A stretch of DNA of 64,000 bases from Lysinibacillus_B sp050613145 (GTDB taxonomy: Bacteria > Bacillota > Bacilli > Bacillales_A > Planococcaceae). The notes below the pieces were generated by a model. It was not told the origin of the DNA. It saw nothing but the letters and a program-made list of their open reading frames with translations, and did not search any database. Numbering within the stretch: the first letter of the stretch is position 1; every line of letters starts with the position of its first letter. Where the stretch lies: positions 3,286,001 through 3,350,000 of the forward strand of contig NZ_CP192507.1 in the NCBI RefSeq assembly GCF_050613145.1, read 5' to 3'. This document shows, piece by piece, positions 35,779 through 44,907 of the stretch. A program made the position numbers and the translations under genes.

Positions 35779-37278
35779 CTACTTTTCTACTTTTGGTTTC
35801 TTCATCTTCCGTACTTCAAGCGACATGTCCCTATACATCGAAAGCATCATGAGAATCATGATGAACGAAAATGGAAAGGCCGATATAATGAGTGCATTTT
35901 GCAATGACGTCAATCCATCCGCAGAAAGCAAAATGATGGCGATTAACGATTGGGAAATACCCCATGTTAGCTTCACTCTATTTGGCGGATATAAGGAGCC
36001 ATTTGTTGTTTGCATACCAAGAACAAAGGTAGCTGAGTCCGCAGAAGTGATAAAGAAGGTTCCGACTAGAATTATGGCAATAATGGATAACAACATAGAC
36101 CATGGTAACTCATTAAATACAGCAAAGAGTATTTCTTCTGTAGCTAAACCGGTTAAATCCGTTACTTTTTGTTGAATATTCATGGCTGTAGAGCCGAATG
36201 CAGCAAACCAAAAAAAGCTGACAAGAGATGGAATGAGCAATACCCCAATTAAAAATTCCCGTATGGTACGTCCCTTAGAGACACGTGCAATGAATATACC
36301 GACGAAAGGTGACCACGAAATCCACCAAGCCCAGTAAAAAATTGTCCAACCATTAATCCAGTCACGATTGGTTTCATCCAATGGAGAGGCACGAAAACTC
36401 ATCTGGATAATATTTTGGAAATAACCACCAATTGAATCCGTGAACATATTGAAAATCAATATAGTTGGTCCTAGAATGATAACAAGGATGAGTAATATTA
36501 ATGCTAAAATCATGTTCGTGTTCGATAAATACTTCATCCCTTTACTTAGCCCTGACCAAGTGGATATTAAGAACAACACAGAAACCACTGTAATAATCGC
36601 CACTTGTATCCAATACGTATTGTCAATACCAAATACGTAGGATAATCCCCCATTAATTTGAACAGCACCAAAGCCAAGTGTTGTGGCTACTCCCACAACC
36701 GTTGCAAAAACTGCTAAGACATCTATCAGAACACCCCAGCGTCCATTCATTTTGTCTCCAAATATCGGCTTCAATGTTGCTGAAATTAATCCAGGCTCCC
36801 CTTTACGGAACTGGAAGTAAGCGAGTGCTAACGCTACGACTGCATAGATGGCCCAAGCGTGCAGTCCCCAGTGGAAAAATGTATAACGCATCGATTCACG
36901 GAAAGCCAATGCGGTACCTGGTTCTGCAGTGGCTGGGTTAATTGCATAATGAGACAGTGGCTCTGCAGCACCCCAAAACACAAGTCCGATACCCATCCCT
37001 GCTGAAAATAGCATGGCAAACCAAGTAAGATGAGAATACTCTGGTCGATCTGTATCTTTTCCTAAGCGTATTTTCCCAAATGGACTTACAATCACGATTA
37101 AAGTGAATACTACTATAATCGTAACAATCAACAAATAGTACCAGCCAAATGCGGTAGTTATAAAAGCTCGAACATTGCCTGTAACTTCTTCAAAAGTTGC
37201 TGGAGCCAATGTCGCAAAACCTACTGCTAATACAACAAGCAGTAGCGTAATCCAAAATACATTTGTAATTTTCTTCAT
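35779..37278 (-). CDS. opuD: BCCT-family glycine betaine transporter
   Basis: 499 residues with twelve predicted membrane helices. Family hallmarks: FSAGMGIGLVFWGAAEPL, FFHWGLHAWAIYAV and the signature WWISWSPFVGIFIARVSKGR. Aromatic residues in helix 4 and 8 regions suit a quaternary-amine substrate. It imports glycine betaine, probably with Na+, for osmoprotection. The short charged tail (LEVRKMKKPKVEK) resembles OpuD rather than BetP, which has a long sensor tail. The name follows the B. subtilis homologue; related substrates are possible. Confidence 0.88.
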   Translation of the reverse strand: MKKITNVFWITLLLVVLAVGFATLAPATFEEVTGNVRAFITTAFGWYYLLIVTIIVVFTLIVIVSPFGKIRLGKDTDRPEYSHLTWFAMLFSAGMGIGLVFWGAAEPLSHYAINPATAEPGTALAFRESMRYTFFHWGLHAWAIYAVVALALAYFQFRKGEPGLISATLKPIFGDKMNGRWGVLIDVLAVFATVVGVATTLGFGAVQINGGLSYVFGIDNTYWIQVAIITVVSVLFLISTWSGLSKGMKYLSNTNMILALILLILVIILGPTILIFNMFTDSIGGYFQNIIQMSFRASPLDETNRDWINGWTIFYWAWWISWSPFVGIFIARVSKGRTIREFLIGVLLIPSLVSFFWFAAFGSTAMNIQQKVTDLTGLATEEILFAVFNELPWSMLLSIIAIILVGTFFITSADSATFVLGMQTTNGSLYPPNRVKLTWGISQSLIAIILLSADGLTSLQNALIISAFPFSFIMILMMLSMYRDMSLEVRKMKKPKVEK

Positions 37279-37818
37279 GTTTCCCCCTTAAAGTTCTCTT
37301 TTTGACACTTCAGTTCTAAACCTAACAGAAAATTAAAGGGGATGTCAAATGGACTAGACTTTCCTATTAACCTTTTACACAAAAAGGTATTTATATATTC
37401 CTTTAAGCATATATAAAAATCGATAGCCTTAGGCATAAAAAAGCGATTCTTAACGAATTTTGCTCGAATAAGAATCGCCATAAAAAAATTAGAGTGCCTC
37501 TTGAATTGTTTTTTTAATAGAATATAAGCATATATAAACAGCCATTACGATGAAGCATCGTGCACCGGGTGTAGAAACAATCCAGACAATTAACTATAAT
37601 TCAAACTTCTTTTTAACCTAATGTTGTAATGCTGTACTCCATCTATATCTCTAATATATTTTTTTATTGTATCAGAATCTATCTTATTATCCGTACCCTT
37701 ATCCAGCTTCTATAAATATTATCTAACTTGTTCGATTACTTTCTAATCTAATTCTGTGACTTTCTTTATATTTGGAGTTACCAAAGGGAAACTTCAAAGC
37801 TTGCTATTAGTCTATAAG
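37279..37818. other. Intergenic region upstream of opuD
   Basis: AT-rich, no gene seen. A 10-bp stem (GCGATTCTTA with TAAGAATCGC) at 37443-37478 is followed on the minus strand by six T's, so it can terminate transcription coming from the right. Confidence 0.45.
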
Positions 37819-38317
37819 TTAATCACCTGATTCCTGAAGCGCTTGTTTAGCTAAAGGCAACAGTTCATCCAGTTCAGACTTCGTAAATAAATCCTGGTCA
37901 ACTTCTCTTTTTCCTGTATGTTCTAAATCATCAATAGCATTATGATAATCTTCTTCTAATGTCACGCGTGTTGATTTACCTTTTATTGTTAAGTAGAGTG
38001 TTAGAATACGTTGATTTCCGCTCCATTCGGCTCGCTTTCCACGGGCATGGCCTCAGCCTCCTCGTCGCTCGTACCTCGCTCCTGCGGGGTCTTCAGCTCA
38101 TGCTATTCCCGTAGGAGTCTCGCCGATTCCGCTTCAATCAACTGGCAAGTCATTTTTGATTACGTTTTTGCTAAAGAAACACGCTTATATATAGGAAATA
38201 TTTTGATAATCAACACACCTGTTCTAATGTACTAATGTCATCCCTTAAAGAATACTTTGCACTAATATCATCTATCTGATGAATAAAATTTCTTAAATAT
38301 CTTGCTTCTATAATATT
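37819..38317 (-). pseudogene. Unidentified gene fragment interrupted by the dispersed repeat
   Basis: On the minus strand, 38317 to about 38222 reads as open frame (IEARYLRNFIHQIDDISA and on). The repeat copy at 38009-38221 follows. Coding-like frame then resumes (LTIKGKSTRVTLEEDYHNAI to LPLAKQALQESGD) and ends in TAA at 37819. The composition and charge pattern look genuinely coding. An in-frame TGA at 38318 blocks further upstream extension. The family was not recognised. Confidence 0.5.
38009..38221 (+). repeat. Dispersed GC-rich element, copy C (inserted in a gene)
   Basis: It opens with CGTTGATTTCCGCT, carries GCCTCAGCCTCCTCGTCGCT and CTCCTGCGGGGTCTTCAGCT, then the conserved tail (CCCGTAGGAGTCTCGCCGAT to ATAATCAACACACCTG). 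The tail is nearly identical to 4808-4921. The ends carry imperfect inverted matches (AATCAAC and TTCTAA motifs), MITE-like. Confidence 0.75.
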
Positions 38318-38611
38318 TCAAAATAAACATTTAATAACTTCGGTGTTTTATAATCTATTATCTTTTTTAACTTATCAAATGCATATTTATAACACTTGCT
38401 TTTATCTTATTATTCTTTACGTTACTGTTTATCTGGCTTAAAACTAAAGCTGCAGACGATCATTTTAATGCACATAGCAGTTCTCCCCCTATCAGTACTA
38501 ATTACAAAGCCATCTACTTCATGTATGGCGTAATGATCTATACCTTTGTTCTTTATTTACTTTTAGCATTTGTACGCACGATTAAGGTACTAATGATTGA
38601 ACATTAATAGT

Positions 38612-38692
38612 GTCTATATACAGTTAATGTAAAAATATACCATTAACTATATTTGCATTCCATTTATGGATGGTATACCCTAGTATATAGAC
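38612..38692 (+). promoter_or_regulatory. Nested inverted repeats upstream of the lysine-rich gene
   Basis: The outer arms GTCTATATAC and GTATATAGAC (10 bp, perfect) enclose inner arms GTTAATG and CATTAAC (7 bp, perfect). The outer right arm ends 46 bp before the ATG at 38739. This could be an operator pair or a transcript structure. Confidence 0.5.
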
Positions 38693-38738
38693 ATTCTATT
38701 TTCAAAGAAAGTCAATATATATAAGGGGTGCATTAAAC

Positions 38739-38918
38739 ATGGCAAAAAAAATCAAGAAAAACAAAATTGAAGAAGCAGTATTAGAAAAGAAAGCGAAGAA
38801 AAAAGCTGACAAAAAGAAAATTGAGAAAAAGTTAGAGAAGAAAAAAGCTGAGAAGAAGGCTAACAAGAAAGTAACTAGCAAAAAATCAAAGAAAAAGAAC
38901 AACAAGAAAGCAGCTTAA
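38739..38918 (+). CDS. Very lysine-rich 59-residue basic protein
   Basis: A clear ATG with AAGGGGTG 9 nt upstream opens a 59-residue frame (MAKKIKKNKIEEAVLEKKAK to KSKKKNNKKAA). About half the residues are Lys, most others Ala, Glu or Asn, with no aromatic residues at all. It looks like the lysine-rich tails of histone H1-like bacterial DNA-binding proteins, or an RNA-binding peptide, but no fold is evident. The regular KKxEKK spacing suggests a helix. It has its own upstream region with nested dyads. Function unknown; a nucleoid or ribosome-associated role is inference. Confidence 0.7.
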   Translation: MAKKIKKNKIEEAVLEKKAKKKADKKKIEKKLEKKKAEKKANKKVTSKKSKKKNNKKAA

Positions 38919-38928
38919 CAACATAAGA

Positions 38929-39044
38929 AAAGCGCAAGCGCCCTCTCTAGCCCCGACATGCGTTGGAGAAAGGCTCACAGTGTGCTTGCCACACGAAGAG
39001 ACTTTCGAAACGTCACGAGGGGCTGGTCCGCTTGCGCTAGACAC
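38929..39044. repeat. Bacillaceae AGCGCAAGCGCC hairpin repeat
   Basis: The ends AAGCGCAAGCG and CGCTTGCGCT pair; the interior has CTAGCCCC with GGGGCTGG. This is the widespread ~110-bp Bacillaceae intergenic hairpin, and here it follows the lysine-rich gene. Confidence 0.7.
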
Positions 39045-39085
39045 TCTTTAAACTAGAAAAAGTTTATACTTTCTTATCTTTTAAT

Positions 39086-39128
39086 AAAACAGCTGGAGAA
39101 ATACGATTCAATTTCTCCAGCTGCTTTT
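39086..39128. terminator. Terminator of the osmolyte/thiol ABC operon
   Basis: CAGCTGGAGAAAT pairs with ATTTCTCCAGCTG around 8 nt, with T/A runs on both sides, so it may act in both directions. Confidence 0.75.
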
Positions 39129-39142
39129 AAAGTAATATCCCG

Positions 39143-40657
39143 CTACAATAGACCCGCTTTCTCTAAAAACTCACGTGCCACCTTTTCTAGATTTTTACCT
39201 TCTACGTTAACTTGATAATTCATTTCACGCATTTCATCATCCGTTATTTTACCCGCTAGTTTATTTAACGCTAGTTCTAGTTCTGGATACTTTTCTAATG
39301 TTTCTGCTCTTACTAATGGTGCGCCTTGATATGGTGGGAATAGCTGTTGATCGTCAGCTAACACAGTTAAATTATATTGCCAAATTTCACTGTCTGTTGA
39401 ATAGGCATCTAATAACTGAATATCGCCTGTATCAATAGCTTGATATCTTAACTTCGGTTCCATTGTTTTTATATGATCGATTGTAATGCCATAGAGCTTT
39501 TGTATACCCAAATAACCATCTTCTCGATCATTAAACTCAAGTGTAAACCCTGCTTTAATGGATTCTTGAATAGCTTTAATATCCGAAATAGTATTCAATT
39601 GATAGGTTTCGGCCATTTCTTTTGAAACAGCTAGTGCATAGGTGTTGTTATACTTCATAGGGCTAAGCATCACCATATCAAATTTCTCCAACATCCCTGC
39701 TCTAGCCTGCTCATACACATCTTCTTCATTATTATTAACAGCTTCCTCTTTTAAAAACTCTGAAATGGCTGTACCCGTAAATTCTGGGTAAATATCGATA
39801 CTGCCGGATTTTAGTGCGTTAAATACAAATGAAGTTTTACCAAGGCCAGGCTTTAATTGAACGGTTAAGTCCGTCTCATTTTCAATCAGTAATTTATACA
39901 TATTAATCAGAATTTCGGGCTCTGATCCAAGTTTACCAGCAATCACAATCTCGTCTTTTTCATTGACGTTTACTAGTGGTGCAACAATCATCAGTATTGC
40001 CGCCACACTAATTGCACTTAATGTGATGACTGATTTTTTAAAGGAAAGTGATTCGAGCTTTTTAAGTAAAAAATCAAACATTAATGCTAAACACGCAGCA
40101 GGCACAGCCCCTAATATAATGAGTGAAGGATTATTACGATCAATTCCAAGTAAAATGATATCCCCTAATCCACCAGCACCGATTAACGCAGCTAGTGTTG
40201 CTGTACCTACTATTAAGACCATAGCTGTCCTAATCCCTGCCATCATCACAGGCATAGCAAGTGGAAGTTCCACCTTCACTAGCCTTTTCCATGTGTTCAT
40301 CCCCATCGCTGTAGCCGCTTCTTTAAGCGAAGCATCCACTTCATTTATGCCAGTGAATGTATTTCGTAAAATCGGTAAAAGCGCATAGACAACTAAAGCA
40401 ATGATAGCAGGCACCTTCCCAATGCCAAACAACGGTATTAACAAACCGAGTAACGCTAACGAAGGAATGGTTTGTAAAACAGCACTAATACCAATAATGC
40501 TTTCTGCAATTTTCTTCTTTTTCGTTAAATAGATTCCTAGAGGAATTGCAATGGCAACGGCAAAAAATAATGCAATAAATGAAATCTGCACATGTTCTAG
40601 TAAAGAGGCTACTAGTTGTCCTTTACGTTCATTAAAAACATCCATAAAATTAGTCAT
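39143..40657 (-). CDS. ABC permease fused to substrate-binding domain (EgtU/OpuF-like)
   Basis: 504 residues. Residues 1-~215 are an OpuCB-type permease with about six helices (EAA-like loop EAATAMGMNTWKRLVKVELP). From ~235 on is an extracytoplasmic OpuCC-type binding domain (IVIAGKLGSEPEILINMYK, SGSIDIYPEFTGTAISEF). Fusions of this length are known as EgtU (ergothioneine uptake; the Listeria BilEB is one) and OpuF. Trimethylated ligands such as betaine, choline or ergothioneine are expected. The start overlaps the ATPase stop by 4 nt (ATGA). I cannot separate ergothioneine from osmolyte specificity from residues alone. Confidence 0.85.
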   Translation of the reverse strand: MTNFMDVFNERKGQLVASLLEHVQISFIALFFAVAIAIPLGIYLTKKKKIAESIIGISAVLQTIPSLALLGLLIPLFGIGKVPAIIALVVYALLPILRNTFTGINEVDASLKEAATAMGMNTWKRLVKVELPLAMPVMMAGIRTAMVLIVGTATLAALIGAGGLGDIILLGIDRNNPSLIILGAVPAACLALMFDFLLKKLESLSFKKSVITLSAISVAAILMIVAPLVNVNEKDEIVIAGKLGSEPEILINMYKLLIENETDLTVQLKPGLGKTSFVFNALKSGSIDIYPEFTGTAISEFLKEEAVNNNEEDVYEQARAGMLEKFDMVMLSPMKYNNTYALAVSKEMAETYQLNTISDIKAIQESIKAGFTLEFNDREDGYLGIQKLYGITIDHIKTMEPKLRYQAIDTGDIQLLDAYSTDSEIWQYNLTVLADDQQLFPPYQGAPLVRAETLEKYPELELALNKLAGKITDDEMREMNYQVNVEGKNLEKVAREFLEKAGLL

Positions 40658-41433
40658 TCGAATCCTCCTCTTTCTAAGGATTCTGTAGAACTTTGGTTAT
40701 GGAAAGTATGCTCGTTCACTCCTATAAACTCTCGAACAAAATCATTCACTGGATTTTGGATGATTTCTTGAGGCGTACCAATTTGCACAATTCCCCCATC
40801 CTTCATCACACAAATCCGATTAGCTAATTTTAATGCCTCTTGCATATCATGCGAAACAAAAACAATGGTTTTTTGTATTGAACGTTGAAGTTCAAGAAGG
40901 TCATCTTGTAATTTCGTCCGACTAATCGGATCTAGCGCACTAAATGGCTCGTCCATTAAAACAATTTCCGGGTCAGCTGCTAATGCACGAATGACCCCAA
41001 CTCTTTGTTGCTCTCCACCAGAAAGTTCATTCGGTTTCCGTTGGCTATATTGATCGGCATCAAGCCCCACCATCTCGAGTAACGCTCGAACCCGACGCTG
41101 GATATCTTCATGCCGCCACTTTTTCAACTCCGGCACAATCGATATATTCTCTTCAATCGTCATATGCGGAAATAGCGCTATTTGCTGCAGCACATAGCCA
41201 ATATTCCAGCGTAATTCATGGATGTTATAATCACTTATTCTCTGTCCGTTAATTCGTATCGTTCCTTCAGTCAAAGGAATTAAACGATTTATCATTTTTA
41301 GTAAGGTTGTTTTTCCACAACCACTAGGACCAATGATGACTAAGATTTCCCCTTTATTAATTTCAAGATTAATGCGATTCACTGCAATCTGGTTATTCTC
41401 GTAATTTTTAGTGACATTCTCAAATACGATCAT
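40654..41433 (-). CDS. ABC ATPase of the EgtU/OpuF-like transporter
   Basis: The ATG at 41433 (MIVFENVTKNY) follows AAAGGGG by 8 nt. 259 residues. Walker A is GPSGCGKTT, signature LSGGEQQRVG, Walker B VLMDEPFSALDP, and the H-loop His is in VSHDMQEAL. It is OpuCA-like in the core, but it ends soon after the nucleotide domain. The paired CBS domains that sense ionic strength in osmolyte ATPases are absent. That argues for a transporter not gated by salt. First gene of a two-gene operon. Confidence 0.9.
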   Translation of the reverse strand: MIVFENVTKNYENNQIAVNRINLEINKGEILVIIGPSGCGKTTLLKMINRLIPLTEGTIRINGQRISDYNIHELRWNIGYVLQQIALFPHMTIEENISIVPELKKWRHEDIQRRVRALLEMVGLDADQYSQRKPNELSGGEQQRVGVIRALAADPEIVLMDEPFSALDPISRTKLQDDLLELQRSIQKTIVFVSHDMQEALKLANRICVMKDGGIVQIGTPQEIIQNPVNDFVREFIGVNEHTFHNQSSTESLERGGFE

Positions 41434-42115
41434 TGTGAAAACCCCTTTTACTGGCGTCTGCAAGATTTTTTATTGTGAACGCTTGATAGCACCCTGTACA
41501 TAAAATATGCACTAGATCTCCTCCCAATCATTTACTCCTATCTGTTCTCCAAAAATATAATAATAAGTAGTAAGTTCGATTAATGTAGACTTTTCCCTAT
41601 TTTAACCTTTTCACTTCCAAATTACATTCTATTCCTATCCCTTCGCTTTATGCTCATATGCACACGTTTTTGAATATTAGAAAAATGTTTAAATATGGTT
41701 GTTAGAATTTTTTTTTGAAATAAACACCGAATGAAATTCTATAAAAGCGCGAAAAGTTCACTTTCCATTCGAGGAGGACGTGCATGAAAAAAATAATCTT
41801 AGTATTAACAGAAACACTCGCACTGACCTAATAAAATGTGACAAATAAAAACACCTTTCGTTGAAGTATCGGGGATTACCCAATACTTATTAACGAAGGT
41901 GTTTTTCATTGAAGACTTAGGATTACGGTCTTTTTTAAATCTGTTGATTCCTATGTCTGGGGACCGCGGGTATTGTACTAATAAAAACTATAAAGCTTAT
42001 AATCTTTCATTAACAACACCCCTTAAACCTCTCAATATCCGCCTTTGAGTTCCCTTCTATAGATCTCTCTTGATAATTGATAACCATTATTCACCTCTTC
42101 GCAACCCCCAAACCC
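41434..42115. other. Intergenic region with a cut-off gene start
   Basis: AGGAGG at 41772 precedes an ATG (41784) encoding only 15 residues (MKKIILVLTETLALT) before TAA. It may be a leader peptide or the stump of a deleted gene. A hairpin at 41846-41906 (AACACCTTTCGTT with AACGAAGGTGTT) then follows, probably a terminator. Nothing else was recognised. Confidence 0.4.
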
Positions 42116-42580
42116 GCTTTTGCTCGGATACGGTAAGGTTTTGCTCCCATCGGTTTGTTTTGCTCGGATGCAGCGACTTTTTGCTCGGATACCTTAGCTT
42201 TTTGACCGTTCAACGCGCGCTTTTGCTCGGATACGGCAAGGTTTTGCTCCCATCGGTTTGTTTTGCTCGGATGCAGCGACTTTTTGCTCGGATACCTTAG
42301 CTTTTTGACCGTTCACCGCGTGCTTTTGCTCGGATACGGCAAGGTTTTGCTCCCATCGGTTTGTTTTGCTCGGATGCATCGATTTTTTGCTCGGATACCT
42401 TAGCTTTTTGACCGTTCAACGCGCGCTTTTGCTCGGATACGGCAAGGTTTTGCTCCCATCGGTTTGTTTTGCTCGGATGCAGCGACTTTTTGCTCGGATA
42501 CCTCAGCTTTTTGACCGTTCAACGCGTACTTTTGCTCGGATACGGCAAGGTTTTGCTCCCACCGGTTTGTTTTGACCGTT
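42116..42580. repeat. 103-bp tandem repeat, about 4.5 copies, with internal ~20-bp units
   Basis: Copies start at 42116, 42219, 42322, 42425 and 42528, exactly 103 bp apart, with only a few differences. Each holds five 19-22-bp subunits: three begin TTTTGCTCGGAT, one TTTTGCTCCCAT and one TTTTTGACCGTT. The period is not a multiple of three, so it does not encode a repeat protein. Frames through it are by-products. Confidence 0.9.
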
Positions 42581-42614
42581 CAATGTCGACAGTTTTAAGA
42601 TGATTTATATATGA

Positions 42615-44591
42615 CTAATATCTGAATTTGGAAATAGAAAAATTCAGATTTTCTGCCAGAGAGGAAAGGCCGTTTGCTGATTGGGATATTTCTTCCATAG
42701 CTGCTAGCTGTTCTTCTGCAGATACTGCTACTTCTTCTGATTTTACTGCGTTTCCTTGTGCTGCAATGACTACATCATTTGCACTAGCCATGATTTCCTG
42801 GATTGCAGCTGACATTTCTTGAACAGTTGCTGAAACATCCTCCATCTGCGGAGTGATTTCCTTTGTTCCCTGAATAATCTGGTTGAATTTTTCAATTGCT
42901 TTATTGGAAACTGTTACGCCAGCATGCACATCATTTGTCACACGAACCATCGTTTGTACCGTACTTTCTGTATCTTTTTGGATTCTACTTACAATTTTAT
43001 GAATTTCTTGTGCAGAGGTTTGAGATTGTTCGGCAAGTTTCCGTACTTCACCCGCCACCACTGCAAATCCTTTGCCGTGTTCACCAGCTCTAGCTGCCTC
43101 GATTGCAGCATTTAATGCAAGAAGATTCGTTTGATCGGCTATACCCGTGATGACATTCAGTATGGAACTCACTTCTTTAGAACTTTCATACAAAGATTGT
43201 ATCGTTGTATTTGATTCCATTACAGACTGATTGATAGACTCCATTTGGTTCACTGTGTCCCTAACAGCTGTACCTCCTTCTTCTGCTTGTGCTATGGTAT
43301 GGCGAGATAATTCTGAAACTACCGTTGAATTATTCGCAATTCTCATTGCCCCCTCCGAAACTTCTTCTAACGCTTTAGCTGTATTATCTACCCCTGTCTT
43401 TTGCTTATCAGCATTACTTGCCACTTCTTGAATAGAAACTGCTACTTGCCCAGTGGCAGCGCTGGTTTCTTCAGCACTTGCTGATAATTCTTCTGCTGAG
43501 GATGCTACTTGTTCTGCACTTTCTGCAACCTTGTAAACTAATTCTCGAAGGCTTTCTTGCATATCATTGAATGCATGTCCTAATTGACCGATTGCATCAT
43601 TTGATCTCACCTGAATCTGCTCGGTTAAATCGCCTTGACTAATGGTAACCGCTTTTTCCTTCAATTCGTTTATAGGTATAATGATGGATTTGATAACAAA
43701 GAAAATCACTACCGCTCCTACGATTATTGCAATCCCAATAACCAATAATGCATTTTTAAGAATGGGTGCTGCCGCATCTTTCACCTCATCTGTAATAACG
43801 GTACCTGCTATTTTCCAACCTGTTAATTCATTCGTTGCAAAGGTAAGTATTCGATCTTCACCATTAAATACAACATCCATGCTTCCTTTTTCTTTTTCAT
43901 AGATGATGTCGTGGAAAGCGCCTTGAGCTTCGCTTCCTGCTTCATTGACTGGATGAGAGATGTAATTTCTACTTTTATCTAAAAGAAAGGCATAACCTTC
44001 GTCGCCTACCTTCACTTGATTAACAAGTTCTTGTATGTAACTTAATTTAATATTAACAGCTATTACGCCAGACCCATCTTTCGTTGTTCTAGAAACAGAT
44101 ACAACGAGTTCATCTGTGCCTGCAGTTGTAAAAGGTTCTGATACAATTATTTCCCCTTTGTTTTCCATTGCTGCTTTATACCATTCTCTTTCCCTTGGAT
44201 CAAAATTAGGATCTGTGACAACTCTCGGTTCTTGAATAAGTATGCCTGTGTTAGTTCCTACAAAAATACTTTGTCCCTCTGGATGTAGTTTTATATATGT
44301 ATCAAATTGTTTACGGATTTCGGGACTACGATCGTCTTCATATAATGTCGATGTAATGATTTCAGAAAATAAATCTAAATCGTGTATTTTGGGCTGAATC
44401 GTTTCATCAATATTTGCGTTTAATAGATGAATCGTTCCCCCAAAGCCATCTAGCATTGCATGTTCTACCGAGTCTTTGGCCGTAAAATATCCTAGCGAGC
44501 CAATAACGATCGTCGGAATGATTAATATGGCCGAAAAGGTAATAATTAATTTCATTTTTAAGTTTTTGAATTTCCTAAGCACCTTTTCCAT
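42615..44591 (-). CDS. Methyl-accepting chemotaxis protein
   Basis: 658 residues. Membrane helix at ~12-34, an extracellular dCache-type sensor to ~280 (PNFDPREREWYKAAM, then EPFTTAGTDELVVSVSRT), a second helix at ~285-305, HAMP, and a long signalling coiled coil. The hairpin tip NAAIEAARAGEHGKGFAVVA is the CheA/CheW contact. Gln/Glu pairs for methylation lie on both sides. It senses an outside ligand, possibly an amino or organic acid given the dCache fold, and steers the flagella. An AGGG-AAAA-CCCT dyad upstream may tie it to the adjacent two-component cluster. Confidence 0.93.
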   Translation of the reverse strand: MEKVLRKFKNLKMKLIITFSAILIIPTIVIGSLGYFTAKDSVEHAMLDGFGGTIHLLNANIDETIQPKIHDLDLFSEIITSTLYEDDRSPEIRKQFDTYIKLHPEGQSIFVGTNTGILIQEPRVVTDPNFDPREREWYKAAMENKGEIIVSEPFTTAGTDELVVSVSRTTKDGSGVIAVNIKLSYIQELVNQVKVGDEGYAFLLDKSRNYISHPVNEAGSEAQGAFHDIIYEKEKGSMDVVFNGEDRILTFATNELTGWKIAGTVITDEVKDAAAPILKNALLVIGIAIIVGAVVIFFVIKSIIIPINELKEKAVTISQGDLTEQIQVRSNDAIGQLGHAFNDMQESLRELVYKVAESAEQVASSAEELSASAEETSAATGQVAVSIQEVASNADKQKTGVDNTAKALEEVSEGAMRIANNSTVVSELSRHTIAQAEEGGTAVRDTVNQMESINQSVMESNTTIQSLYESSKEVSSILNVITGIADQTNLLALNAAIEAARAGEHGKGFAVVAGEVRKLAEQSQTSAQEIHKIVSRIQKDTESTVQTMVRVTNDVHAGVTVSNKAIEKFNQIIQGTKEITPQMEDVSATVQEMSAAIQEIMASANDVVIAAQGNAVKSEEVAVSAEEQLAAMEEISQSANGLSSLAENLNFSISKFRY

Positions 44592-44688
44592 AAAACGGAC
44601 CCCTTTTCAAATGTTTTTATATTTTTCTGTATTTTCTAAATGTTTAAATCTTATACTTATTATTTCAGATATAATGATTCTTACTATC

Positions 44689-44700
44689 AGGGAAAACCCT
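44689..44700. promoter_or_regulatory. AGGG-N4-CCCT dyad upstream of the chemoreceptor
   Basis: AGGG-AAAA-CCCT, 98 bp before the chemoreceptor start. It matches dyads at 44818 and 48303. Confidence 0.5.
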
Positions 44701-44817
44701 TCAATTACTCATAAAACCCCCTAGTCTCTACTATTAACTTTTACAAAACAAGATAAATACGAGAGAAAAGATTTTACACCTGAAAGTTCATCTCCCATTT
44801 AAATAGAAATCCAAAAA

Positions 44818-44836
44818 TATAGGGAAAAACCCTATA
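44818..44836. promoter_or_regulatory. TATAGGG-N5-CCCTATA dyad upstream of the kinase-like gene
   Basis: TATAGGGAAAAACCCTATA, perfect 7-bp arms, 71 bp before the GTG at 44908. Predicted site for the NarL-type regulator encoded at 47494. Confidence 0.6.
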
Positions 44837-44907
44837 GATTATCACTATTCATTTACGAGATAATCAAATAATAATATGAAAATACATGATGGGCGGGAGT
44901 GTGCTTA

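Noticed and set aside
42070..42575. Overlapping frames on both strands with repeated peptides
   Set aside because: They come from the 103-bp tandem array; the period shifts the frame at each unit, so no repeat protein is encoded.
42116..42580. Possible plasmid-type iterons or CRISPR
   Set aside because: Whole units including the would-be spacers are repeated, and there is no replication gene or cas gene nearby.
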